Shown here one piece after another: positions 35,328 to 43,179 of a DNA stretch of 64,000 nucleotides (positions are counted from its first letter, which is position 1; every line of letters starts with the position of its first letter). The DNA lies in the NCBI RefSeq assembly GCF_012911935.1, contig NZ_JAAXLA010000019.1, positions 1 through 64,000 of the forward strand, in the 5' to 3' direction. Source of the DNA: Pseudonocardia acidicola (GTDB lineage: Bacteria; Actinomycetota; Actinomycetes; Mycobacteriales; Pseudonocardiaceae). The notes under the pieces were generated by a model. It was not told the origin of the DNA. It did not search any database and saw nothing but the letters and a program-made list of their open reading frames with translations. The position numbers were made by a program, and so were the translations under genes.

Positions 35328-37163
35328 TCACCGGCGGATCAGCCCGGCCGTCACGGGCCCGTCCATCCGCGCCCCGGTGCGGCGCAGCCAGTCCTCCAAT
35401 CCGCGGTGCACGGCGTGCAGCTCGGGGCGCCGCGCCGGGTCGGTCTTGAGCGAGGACTTGAGCAGCGACAGGTGCGCGGTGCGGCGAGGCAGGTGAGTGA
35501 GCCTCGCGCCGGCCGCCGCGGCACGCAGCCCGGACAGCGCGTCGGCGTGGCCGCCGCGCGGCGGGTAGCCGGTCAGCGCGTAGGACACCGTCGCGGCGAG
35601 CTGCCAGGCGTCCGACGCGGGGGTGGCGGCCCTTCCGCCGGCCACCTCGGGGGCGAGGAAGTCGGGTGTGCCCAGCACGAACCCGGCCATGGTGAGCGTG
35701 GCGTCCCCGGTCCGCCGGGCGATGCCGAAGTCGATCAGGTGCGCCAGGCCCGACGGGTCGACGATGACGTTGCCCGGCTTGACGTCGCGGTGCAGCACAC
35801 CGCGCTGGTGGGCGGCGTCGAGCGCGCCGGCGATGCCGGCCCAGACCCGGGCCGCGGAGACGTCGTCGAGCGGGCCGCGCTCCTGCACGAGCTGGCCGAG
35901 GGACATCCCCTCCACGTACTCCATGACGATGACCATGCCCTCGAGTCCGACGAGGCCGGGGTCGCTGCCGGCGTGCACGAGATCGTGGATCCGGACGCAG
36001 TTCGGGTGCCGGATCGCGGCCAGCGCGGCCGCCTCACGCCGGATCCGCTGCTCGGTCTCGGTGTCCGGGGCGTGCGCCGACTTCAGCGCGACGGTCTGCC
36101 CGAGCTGGGCGTCGTGGGCCAGCCACACCCGGCCGAATCCGCCGGAGCCGAGCCGCCGGATCAGCCGGAACCGGGGCCCGCGACCCGGCATCGGGGCCGG
36201 CGCGGCGGCGACGAGCGTCGGCGGGTACGCGGGGCGCCGCGGCGTGGGCGGGGCGGGCACCGGCGTACCGGCCGCGGCGGCGGGCACCGGGCCCGGAGTG
36301 GCCGCGAGCTGCTGCGGCGACGCGACCGTGCGCTGCCGCGGCAGCACCGGAGGCTCCGGGGTGCGCGCGGCGAAGCGCTGTGCGAGGCGGTCGGCCAGGC
36401 TCGGCGCCGGGGCGGCGCCGCCGGCGGTGGCGGGGCCCGGCCGCCGGACCGGTTGCGGCCGGGCCAGCGACGTGCGGACCACCTCACGCGAGGGCGGCCC
36501 CACCATCGCGGTCACCACGATGCCGAGGAAGGCTCCGGTGGCGAACCCGACCCAGAGGTGCTCGGTCGACCCGGCGGGCGTGCGCGCGGTGAACACGGTG
36601 AGGGCCAGCACCGGCAGCCAGAAGAACTTCGACGGCCAGCGTGGGCCGCGGCGCAGAGCGAGCCGTGCCTGCGCCGCGACGAACAGCGCGGCCAGCAGCG
36701 GGACCAGGGCCAGCAGCATCACGGCGATGCCGAACCGGACCGGGTCGGCAGGGTTGAACGCGTCCCCCACGCTGCCTGCACCCAGGTAGCTGCTCTGCGG
36801 CCCGGTCAGGCACACCGCGCTGTCCATGCTGCGGATCGCCCTGCTGGTCAGCCCCGGCACCGCGCCGCCGGCCGCGGCCGTGGCGAACACCTGGCCGGTG
36901 GCGGTGAAGAACAGCAGCGGCAGGATGCCGGCGGTGAGCACGCCGGTCGCCGTCAGCACGAGGGACTCGCCCACGCCGTAGTGCGAACCGATCCGGCGGC
37001 GCCACAGCGCCACCCCGACCGCGCCCACGGTGGGCAACAGGCCGACCCCGACACCGACCGCCGACGTGGCCCAGGCCCAGCCGCCCGGGCACACGTCCGG
37101 GGCCACGATCGGACGCAGTCCGTTCAGCAACCCGGCCAGCAGCGCGGCCAGCGCGTCCACCAC
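35328..37163 (-). CDS. Serine/threonine protein kinase with N-terminal polytopic membrane domain
   Basis: The 611-residue protein begins with about five hydrophobic segments (residues about 30-225). A Pro/Ala-rich linker (about 230-325) and then a complete Hanks-type kinase domain (about 330-600) follow. Kinase motifs are LGSGGFGRV, VALKSAH with the ATP-site Lys, HRDVKPGN, DFGIAR and GTPDFLAPE. This is the reverse of PknB-type kinases, whose kinase domain is N-terminal and whose single transmembrane helix leads to an external sensor. The N-terminal membrane part has no recognisable family and could sense a membrane signal. Confidence 0.9.
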   Translation of the reverse strand: MVDALAALLAGLLNGLRPIVAPDVCPGGWAWATSAVGVGVGLLPTVGAVGVALWRRRIGSHYGVGESLVLTATGVLTAGILPLLFFTATGQVFATAAAGGAVPGLTSRAIRSMDSAVCLTGPQSSYLGAGSVGDAFNPADPVRFGIAVMLLALVPLLAALFVAAQARLALRRGPRWPSKFFWLPVLALTVFTARTPAGSTEHLWVGFATGAFLGIVVTAMVGPPSREVVRTSLARPQPVRRPGPATAGGAAPAPSLADRLAQRFAARTPEPPVLPRQRTVASPQQLAATPGPVPAAAAGTPVPAPPTPRRPAYPPTLVAAAPAPMPGRGPRFRLIRRLGSGGFGRVWLAHDAQLGQTVALKSAHAPDTETEQRIRREAAALAAIRHPNCVRIHDLVHAGSDPGLVGLEGMVIVMEYVEGMSLGQLVQERGPLDDVSAARVWAGIAGALDAAHQRGVLHRDVKPGNVIVDPSGLAHLIDFGIARRTGDATLTMAGFVLGTPDFLAPEVAGGRAATPASDAWQLAATVSYALTGYPPRGGHADALSGLRAAAAGARLTHLPRRTAHLSLLKSSLKTDPARRPELHAVHRGLEDWLRRTGARMDGPVTAGLIRR

Positions 37164-37295
37164 GTACCTCCCCCGTCCGTTCCGACCACTATGGCATCAC
37201 GATCGGGTGCCGGGGGCGGCGGACGACTACGGTCCGGTCTCGACGCCGGTCGGGCCGGTCACGGGCGCACCCGATGAGGCGCAGGCCATCCGGAC

Positions 37296-37301
37296 TAGCG
37301 T
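37296..37301 (+). promoter_or_regulatory. -10 element (TAGCGT), leaderless promoter of the aldo/keto reductase
   Basis: The hexamer ends 7 nt before the GTG at 37309. There is no ribosome-binding site. Confidence 0.6.
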
Positions 37302-37308
37302 CGGGCAC

Positions 37309-38277
37309 GTGCAGACACGTGAACTCTTCAGCGGTGGACCGACGGTCGGGGCGATCGGTCTGGGTTGCATGGGCATGTCCTGGGCCTACTCCCCCGCCGA
37401 ACGTGACGACGACCGATCCGTCGCGGTCATCCGCCGGGCGGTGGACCTGGGCGTCACCCTGATCGACACCGCCGACGTCTACGGCCCCTTCCACAACGAG
37501 GAGCTCGTCGGGCGTGCCCTCGCCGGGCTCGCCCCCGCTGACCGAGAGCGGGTCACCCTGGCGACGAAGGCCGGTCTGGTCGCCCGCGACCGCACCCCCG
37601 GCAAGGTCCCGTCCCGCGACGGGCGGCCCGAGCACATCAAGGCCGCCTGTCAGGACTCGCTGCGCCGCCTCGGCGTCGACGTCATCGATCTCTACCAGCT
37701 GCACCGCGTGGACCCCGAGGTGCCGCTGGCCGACACCTGGGGCGCGATGGCCGAGCTGGTGGAGGCCGGATACGTGCGCGCGATCGGGATGTCGGAGGTC
37801 GACGTCACCGAGCTGAACGGCGCCGCCGCGATCCACCCGGTGGCGACCGTGCAGTCGGAGCTGTCGTTGTGGACCCGCGGACCGCTGACCGACGTGCTGC
37901 CGTGGTGCGCCCGGCACGGCGCCGGGTTCATCCCGTTCTCCCCGCTGGGGCGGGGGTTCCTGACCGGAACGCTCAAGGCCGGCTCCTTCGAGGGCAAGGA
38001 CTTCCGCGCGCACAATCCGCGCTTCGGCGTCGACGCGATGGCGGCGAACCAGCAGATCCTCGACACCGTCGTCGCGGTCGCCGGCCGGCATGGCGCGACG
38101 CCCGCCCAGGTCGCGCTGGCCTGGGTGCTGGCCCAGGGCGACCGGGTGGTCCCGATCCCGGGGACGAAGCGCCCGGAGCGGCTCGACGAGAACGCCGGCG
38201 CGGCCGGCCTCGTGCTGCCGGCCGCGGATCTGGCGACCCTGGACGCCCTTCCGGAGCCGGTCGGCAGCCGCTACTGA
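37309..38277 (+). CDS. Aldo/keto reductase
   Basis: The 322-residue NADPH-dependent TIM-barrel reductase has the catalytic tetrad: Asp and Tyr in DTADVYG, Lys in LATKAG and His in YQLHRVD. The C-terminal cofactor-binding VPIPGTKRPERLDEN is also conserved. It resembles the AKR13/YakC branch. The GTG start is chosen because the conserved barrel starts there and a leaderless -10 lies upstream; the open frame to 37030 is spurious. It ends at a strong hairpin. Confidence 0.92.
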   Translation: MQTRELFSGGPTVGAIGLGCMGMSWAYSPAERDDDRSVAVIRRAVDLGVTLIDTADVYGPFHNEELVGRALAGLAPADRERVTLATKAGLVARDRTPGKVPSRDGRPEHIKAACQDSLRRLGVDVIDLYQLHRVDPEVPLADTWGAMAELVEAGYVRAIGMSEVDVTELNGAAAIHPVATVQSELSLWTRGPLTDVLPWCARHGAGFIPFSPLGRGFLTGTLKAGSFEGKDFRAHNPRFGVDAMAANQQILDTVVAVAGRHGATPAQVALAWVLAQGDRVVPIPGTKRPERLDENAGAAGLVLPAADLATLDALPEPVGSRY

Positions 38278-38282
38278 GATCA

Positions 38283-38321
38283 CGCTTCTCAGGCCGGGGC
38301 AGCGCCGTGGCCTGAGAAGCG
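38283..38321 (+). terminator. Terminator hairpin after the aldo/keto reductase
   Basis: Perfect 13-bp arms (38283-38295 and 38309-38321) with a 13-nt loop start 5 nt after the stop. Confidence 0.8.
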
Positions 38322-38433
38322 CAGCGGCCACCGCTGCTGTGCGGTGAACGGTCGCGACCCGCCGTCGGCGCCGCGCGCGGGTCGCGACCTGGGCGCCCGC
38401 TTCTGTGGTCGAGGAGGTCGTCCCGGCTTCTTT

Positions 38434-38477
38434 GTCAACGTATGGTTGACGATATGGAGCGTCAATCTATCATTGAC
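38434..38477. promoter_or_regulatory. Two 17-bp operator-like palindromes
   Basis: GTCAAC-N5-GTTGAC (38434-38450) and GTCAAT-N5-ATTGAC (38461-38477) each have perfect 6-bp arms and are centred 27 nt apart. They share the half-site GTCAA, as expected for one dimeric repressor, perhaps of the TetR or GntR type. Yet they lie between two convergent genes. Confidence 0.7.
38446..38473 (+). promoter_or_regulatory. Promoter inside the palindromes, without a recognisable gene
   Basis: TTGACG (38446-38451) and TATCAT (38468-38473) are spaced by 16 nt, and an ATG at 38480 follows 6 nt after the -10 element. The frame from that ATG (64 codons) is antisense to the end of the lactate monooxygenase-like gene and does not look like a protein. 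The promoter may be the leftover of a deleted, self-regulated gene. Confidence 0.5.
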
Positions 38478-38526
38478 TAATGAGGGGCGGACCACTGCGC
38501 CACCGGGTGGCGCGCCCGGCCGGGGG

Positions 38527-39708
38527 CTACGCCGGCGTGCTGACCGCGTCCTTGGTCGCCCGCAGCGCGGGCAGATCCGCGTACCCGGACAGCCCCAGGG
38601 TGAGGTCGAGCTCGGCCAGGACACTGCGCAGCACGTGCCGGACGCCGTCCTGGCCACCCAGCGCCAGCCCGTAGGCGTAAGGCCGGCCCAGCAGCACCGC
38701 GTCGGCGCCGAGGGCCAGCGCGACGGCGGCGTCGGCGCCGGTGCGGATCCCGGAATCGAACAGCACACTCGCGCGGCCGTCCACGGCGTGCACGATGCCG
38801 GGCAGCGTCTCCAGCGCGCCGACCGCACGGTCGACCTGCCGGCCACCGTGGTTGGACACGATGATGCCGTCCATGCCCGCGTCGAGGGCGTGCAGGGCGT
38901 CGTCGACGTGCTGCACGCCCTTGAGCAGGATCGGGCCGTCCCAGTGCTCGCGCAGCAGGTCGAGCCGGTCCCAGCGCAGCGCGGTCCCGGTGAACATCGG
39001 CACCCAGCGGCCGACCGCGGCCATCAGGTCCTCCTCCGGCGGCGTGGCCAGCCCGGCCCGGAACGCGGGGTCGGAGAACGGGATCGCGCACCCCACCCCG
39101 CGCAGGAACGGCAGGTAGGCCCCGTCGAGGTCGTAGGGACGCCAGCCCAGCGTCCAGGTGTCGACGGTGACGACGAGTGCCGAGTAGCCCGCGGCGCGCG
39201 CCCGCTCCAGCAGGCTGACGGTGACGGCGTCCTCGGTGGGCCAGTACAGCTGGAACCAGCGCGGGCCCGCTCCCCCGGCATCGGCGACCTCCTCGATGGT
39301 GTGCGACGCAGCGTTGGACAGCACCATCGGCACGCCCAGCTCGGCGGCCGCGCGGGCCACCGCCAGCTCGCCGTCGGGGTGCAGGATCGACAGCACCCCG
39401 ACCGGGCCGAGCAGCAGCGGCGCGGGCATCGCGGTCCCCAGCACGGTGGTGGACCAGTCCCGGACGGTGGTCTCGCGCAGCATCCGCGGCACCAGCCGGT
39501 AGCGGTCGAAGGCATCCCGGTTCGCCCGCATGGTCGCCCCGGACCCGGCCCCGCCCGCGACGTAACCGAAGGGCCCGTCGGCGAGCACCTCGCGCGCGGC
39601 GGCCTCCAGCCGGGCCGGGTCGGTGGGCAACGACGGCCGCTCGTCGGCGAGACCGCGGAAGTAGATCTCGGCGGCGTAGGCGGACAACGGGACTCCGGGC
39701 GCGCTCAT
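38527..39708 (-). CDS. FMN-dependent alpha-hydroxy acid oxidase, lactate 2-monooxygenase-like
   Basis: The 393-residue flavoprotein oxidises L-2-hydroxy acids. The FMN-binding TIM barrel shows PLLLGPVGVLSILHPDGEL, DTWTLGWRPYDLDGAYLPF with the long loop typical of lactate 2-monooxygenase, and the active-site IIVSNHGGRQVD with catalytic His and Arg. FDSGIRTGADAAVALALGAD follows. Mycobacterial lactate monooxygenase gives acetate, CO2 and water. The ATG at 39708 is preferred over the upstream TTG (39717), as a leaderless -10 element fits it. A MarR gene lies 37 nt upstream on the same strand. Confidence 0.88.
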   Translation of the reverse strand: MSAPGVPLSAYAAEIYFRGLADERPSLPTDPARLEAAAREVLADGPFGYVAGGAGSGATMRANRDAFDRYRLVPRMLRETTVRDWSTTVLGTAMPAPLLLGPVGVLSILHPDGELAVARAAAELGVPMVLSNAASHTIEEVADAGGAGPRWFQLYWPTEDAVTVSLLERARAAGYSALVVTVDTWTLGWRPYDLDGAYLPFLRGVGCAIPFSDPAFRAGLATPPEEDLMAAVGRWVPMFTGTALRWDRLDLLREHWDGPILLKGVQHVDDALHALDAGMDGIIVSNHGGRQVDRAVGALETLPGIVHAVDGRASVLFDSGIRTGADAAVALALGADAVLLGRPYAYGLALGGQDGVRHVLRSVLAELDLTLGLSGYADLPALRATKDAVSTPA

Positions 39709-39715
39709 GGGGCGC

Positions 39716-39721
39716 AATCTA
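39716..39721 (-). promoter_or_regulatory. -10 element (TAGATT), leaderless promoter of the hydroxy acid oxidase
   Basis: The hexamer, read on the minus strand, ends 7 nt before the ATG at 39708. Confidence 0.55.
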
Positions 39722-39745
39722 GAAGATCCGGCGGCCGCGGTCTGC

Positions 39746-40243
39746 TCATTCCGTGGCGCGGTAGCCGGCGAGGTCGGCGTTGAACCGGCTGAGCAGCACG
39801 GCGAGGGCGTCCCGGTCTTCCTCGGGCCACGCGGCGAGCACCTCGCGCAGCGGGGCCAGGCGGGCCTGGCGTACCGCCTCGACCCGGGCGGCCCCGGCCC
39901 GGGTCAGGCGGACCACGACCGAGCGCGGGTCGCGTTCGTCGGGCCGGGTCGCGACGAGCCCGGCGCGGCTCAGACGCGACACCTGGCGGCTCACCGTGGG
40001 CTTGCTGTGCCCGAGCCGGCGGGTGAGCACGGTGAGCCGCTGCGGCCCGTGCTCGTCGAGCAGCACCATGACGGGATAGGTGTATCGGTCCACTTCGGGG
40101 TGCTCGCCGTACCCGGCGGACCACAATGACTCCATGCTCCGTCGGATCAGGACGGTGACCTCGCGTTCGAGCACGGGCAGCGAGTCGGAGTGACCGGCTA
40201 CGGTGACCGAGGTCACTCCGACAGGATCAGGACGATCGGGCAT
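39746..40243 (-). CDS. MarR-family transcriptional regulator
   Basis: The 165-residue winged-helix dimer has the recognition region LTVLTRRLGHSKPTVSRQVSRLSRAGLV at about residues 68-95. The beta-wing DERDPRSVVVRLTRAG follows. MarR proteins usually repress their own and a neighbouring gene and let go on binding an aromatic or oxidised ligand. It is divergent from asnB, with a pair of inverted repeats 19 nt upstream of its start, so it probably controls itself and perhaps asnB or the downstream flavoprotein gene. Confidence 0.92.
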   Translation of the reverse strand: MPDRPDPVGVTSVTVAGHSDSLPVLEREVTVLIRRSMESLWSAGYGEHPEVDRYTYPVMVLLDEHGPQRLTVLTRRLGHSKPTVSRQVSRLSRAGLVATRPDERDPRSVVVRLTRAGAARVEAVRQARLAPLREVLAAWPEEDRDALAVLLSRFNADLAGYRATE

Positions 40244-40261
40244 GAAACGATCCTACTCGGG

Positions 40262-40289
40262 TTGCGCGATGCAACGTTGCGGCGTGCAA
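40262..40289. promoter_or_regulatory. Double MarR-type operator
   Basis: TTGC-N5-GCAA occurs twice, at 40262-40274 and 40277-40289, separated by 2 nt, between the divergent marR and asnB genes. The repetition at close range makes it a likely binding site for the neighbouring MarR protein. Confidence 0.65.
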
Positions 40290-40304
40290 TGGTGTTACCG
40301 AGTG

Positions 40305-40319
40305 GTTACGTAATGTAAC
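40305..40319. promoter_or_regulatory. Inverted repeat GTTAC-N5-GTAAC before asnB
   Basis: This AT-rich 15-nt repeat lies 16 nt before the asnB ATG and contains a possible -10 element (TAATGT). It may be a second operator or part of the asnB promoter. Confidence 0.4.
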
Positions 40320-40334
40320 GGGGGTGGCATCAGC

Positions 40335-42200
40335 ATGTGCGGTATCTGCGGCTGGGTGGACTACGAGCGTGACCTCGAACGGCCGGACGAGCGCCGCCAG
40401 TTGGCCGACATGACCGCGACGATGGCCTGCCGCGGCCCGGACCAGGAGGGCACCTGGGTCGACACGCACGCCGCGCTCGGGCACCGCAGGCTCGCCGTGA
40501 TCGACGTCCCGGGCGGGCGGCAGCCGATGACCGTGCAGGAGGACGGCCGGACCACCGCCGCGCTCGTCTACAGCGGCGAGACCTACAACTTCCGGGAACT
40601 GCGCGAGCGGCTCGCCGCGGCCGGGCACCGGTTCGAGACCAGCAGCGACACCGAAGTCGTACTGCACGCTCACCTGGAGTGGGGCCGCCGCGACCCGCGC
40701 GACGCCGTCCGCGAGCTCAACGGCATGTTCGCCTACGCGCTGTGGGAGCCGGCGGCGCAGGAACTCGTGCTGGTCCGCGACCGGCTCGGGATCAAGCCGC
40801 TGTACTACTACCCGACCGCCCACGGCGTGCTGTTCGGCTCCGAGCCCAAGGCCGTGCTCGCCAACGCGCTGGCCGAGCGGGTCGTCGACGCCGACGGGCT
40901 GCGCCGGATCCTCGGCTGGGTCGCCGACCCCGCCAACGCCGTGTTCCGCGGGCTGCGCGAGGTCCCGCCCGGCTACGTCGTGCGGGTCAACCGCGACGGC
41001 GTCCGCGAGGAGCGGTACTGGGCGCTCGAGGACACCGGGCACACCGACGACGTGCCCACCACGGTCCGCCACGTCCGGGAGCTGCTCGAGGACACCGCGC
41101 GCCGGCAGCTCATCGCCGACGTCCCGCTGTGCACGCTGCTCTCCGGCGGGCTCGACTCCTCGGCGCTCACCGCCCTGGCCGCCCGGCACACCCAGGGCGC
41201 CGTCCGGTCGTTCGCCGTCGACTTCACCGGCTACACCGAGAACTTCACCGCCGACGACGTCCGCGGCACCCCGGACGCGCCGTACGTGCAGGAGGTCGCG
41301 AGGTTCGTCGGCACCGACCACACCGACATCACGCTGTCCACCGAGCAGTTGATGGACGCGGGCGTCCGCGCCGCCACCCTGCACGCCCGTGACCTGCCCT
41401 CGGGCATCGGGGACATGGACACCTCGCTCTACCTGTTGTTCAAGGCGGTGCGCCAGCGGTCGACGGTGGCGCTGTCCGGGGAGTCGGCCGACGAGGTGTT
41501 CGGCGGCTACCGCGACTTCCACGACGCCGACACCGTGGCCGCAAACACCTTCCCCTGGCTCGCCGGGCGGATGATGAACCACGACGCGTCCGACCCCGGG
41601 CTGTTCGACCCCGCCCTGGCCAAGCAGCTCGACATGGTCGGCTACCTCGACGACAAGTACCGGACCGCGCTCGCGGAGGTGCCGCAGCTGACCGGGCCCG
41701 CCGCGGCCGACCCGCACGAGCGGCGGATGCGCGAGATCTGCTTCCTCTACCTCACCCGGTTCCTGCCGAACCTGCTCGACCGCAAGGACCGGATGAGCAT
41801 GGCCGTCGGTCTCGAGGTCCGGGTGCCGTTCTGCGACCACCGGCTCGTCGAGTACGTGTTCGGGACACCGTGGGCGCACAAGACCTTCGACGGCCGGGAG
41901 AAGAGCCTGCTGCGGGCGGCGACGGCCGACCTGCTGCCGGAGTCGGTGGTGAAGCGGGTCAAGAGCCCGTATCCGTCGACCCAGGACGCCGGCTACGAGC
42001 AGGTGCTGCGCTCACGGGTGTCGGCCGTGCTGGCCCGCGACGACGCACCGGTCGCGCCGCTGGTCAACGCCGAGGCGGTGCGTGAGCGGCTGGCCTCACC
42101 GGCCGAGGCGCACTCGTCGATGGGGTCCCGGATGCAGCTCGAGCAGGTCTTGTCCCTCGACGCCTGGCTCACCGACTATGAGGTGACGCTCGACCTCTGA
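40335..42200 (+). CDS. asnB: Asparagine synthase (glutamine-hydrolysing)
   Basis: The 621-residue two-domain amidotransferase begins with MCGICGW, whose Cys2 is the glutaminase nucleophile after removal of the start Met. CRGPDQEGTW and GHRRLAVID belong to the glutaminase domain. The synthetase domain carries the PPi loop LSGGLDSSALTALAA near residue 270 and SGESADEVFGGY near 378. It makes asparagine from aspartate, glutamine and ATP. Paralogues amidate cell-wall or natural-product substrates, and nothing here excludes that. It ends at a 13-bp hairpin. Confidence 0.93.
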   Translation: MCGICGWVDYERDLERPDERRQLADMTATMACRGPDQEGTWVDTHAALGHRRLAVIDVPGGRQPMTVQEDGRTTAALVYSGETYNFRELRERLAAAGHRFETSSDTEVVLHAHLEWGRRDPRDAVRELNGMFAYALWEPAAQELVLVRDRLGIKPLYYYPTAHGVLFGSEPKAVLANALAERVVDADGLRRILGWVADPANAVFRGLREVPPGYVVRVNRDGVREERYWALEDTGHTDDVPTTVRHVRELLEDTARRQLIADVPLCTLLSGGLDSSALTALAARHTQGAVRSFAVDFTGYTENFTADDVRGTPDAPYVQEVARFVGTDHTDITLSTEQLMDAGVRAATLHARDLPSGIGDMDTSLYLLFKAVRQRSTVALSGESADEVFGGYRDFHDADTVAANTFPWLAGRMMNHDASDPGLFDPALAKQLDMVGYLDDKYRTALAEVPQLTGPAAADPHERRMREICFLYLTRFLPNLLDRKDRMSMAVGLEVRVPFCDHRLVEYVFGTPWAHKTFDGREKSLLRAATADLLPESVVKRVKSPYPSTQDAGYEQVLRSRVSAVLARDDAPVAPLVNAEAVRERLASPAEAHSSMGSRMQLEQVLSLDAWLTDYEVTLDL

Positions 42201-42224
42201 GCCGTCGCTGCCCCGCCGCACCCC

Positions 42225-42272
42225 GCAGCCTCGTCGCCGTTCTCCGGCCCTCGCCGGCAGCGACGAGGCTGC
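42225..42272 (+). terminator. Hairpin terminator after asnB
   Basis: Perfect 13-bp arms (42225-42237 and 42260-42272) flank a 22-nt loop that has a smaller internal stem. Confidence 0.65.
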
Positions 42273-42441
42273 CGGTTCCTGCCCGCCCGGGGCCAACGCC
42301 GTCGGCTGGCCGACCGCGACACCCGTCGCGGGCTCATCGCGCGGAGAGGTCGACACCGCAGTTCTCGCCGACCGGTGACTTCGCAGTCCTGCGGCGGTCT
42401 CTACCGGCAGCGCGCGGCGCGCGGCGAGGAGGGAACCGGCG

Positions 42442-42537
42442 ATGACGCAGAAGACCGGCGACGGGGCCAGCAGCAGCCACCCGGACGGCACCGGGTTCCG
42501 CCCCGGCCATGGCTCGCCCGCACCGGTCGGCGGATGA
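42442..42537 (+). CDS. Small ORF of 31 codons, translationally coupled to the next gene
   Basis: The frame starts at an ATG behind a strong GAGGAGGGA ribosome-binding site about 7 nt upstream. It ends at a TGA that overlaps the ATG of the next gene (ATGA). The peptide is Gly/Ser/Pro-rich with no family resemblance. The good initiation site and exact stop/start overlap suggest it is translated, either as a leader peptide or as the remnant of a longer gene. Confidence 0.45.
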   Translation: MTQKTGDGASSSHPDGTGFRPGHGSPAPVGG

Positions 42538-43151
42538 GCGCGAGCGCGCCGACACCGCCCGGGGTCGCGCTGCTCGAACGCGCGATCGGCTACACCCTGG
42601 GGAGCCTGCACGTGGTGACCCCGCTGGCGCTGACCCGCCCGACGCCCTGCGACGCGTGGGACCTGCGCGCGCTGCTGGTGCACATGGACGACTCCCTCGC
42701 CGCACTGCACGAGGCGATCGGGTGCGGCCGGGTCGACCTGGTGGCCGCACCGCACGCGGAGCCGGCCGCGGACCCCGTCGCGTCCCTGCGCGCGCGGGCG
42801 TGCCACCTGCTCGGCGTCTGCACCGGTGCCCCGCCCCGCGATCGCATCGCCGTCGGGGACCTCCACATGCCGGCCGGACTGATGTTCGCCGCCGGGGCCG
42901 TGGAGATCGCCGTCCACGGCTGGGACGTCGCCCGGGCATGCGGGCACCCGCGCCCGATCCCGCCGGCGCTGGCCGCGGAGTTGCTCGCGCTCACCCCGCT
43001 GCTGATCACCGACGCCGACCGGCCGGTGCGGTTCGCCGCCGCCAGGACGCCCTCCCCGTCCGCCGGCGCGGAGGACCGGCTGCTCGCCTTCCTGGGCCGC
43101 GGCCGCGCCACCGGGGAATCCGGCGGAACCCGGCAGGGTTGCGCAGGATGA
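42534..43151 (+). CDS. Mycothiol-dependent-type metal-binding protein (TIGR03086 family)
   Basis: The 205-residue protein belongs to the DinB-like four-helix-bundle group that includes mycothiol-dependent maleylpyruvate isomerase. Key features are the CDAWDLRALLVHMDDSL block with the first metal-binding His. The later EIAVHGWDVARACG block carries the second His region. The family needs mycothiol, which fits an actinobacterium. The exact reaction is unknown. The start is set by the ATGA overlap with the small upstream ORF. Confidence 0.82.
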   Translation: MSASAPTPPGVALLERAIGYTLGSLHVVTPLALTRPTPCDAWDLRALLVHMDDSLAALHEAIGCGRVDLVAAPHAEPAADPVASLRARACHLLGVCTGAPPRDRIAVGDLHMPAGLMFAAGAVEIAVHGWDVARACGHPRPIPPALAAELLALTPLLITDADRPVRFAAARTPSPSAGAEDRLLAFLGRGRATGESGGTRQGCAG

Positions 43152-43179
43152 GGACATTCGCGAGCGAGAGGAACGATCG

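Noticed and set aside
38480..38674. 64-codon frame directly downstream of the orphan promoter
   Set aside because: Its start geometry is good, but the sequence is antisense to the end of the hydroxy acid oxidase gene and has no protein-like pattern. I kept only the promoter as a finding.
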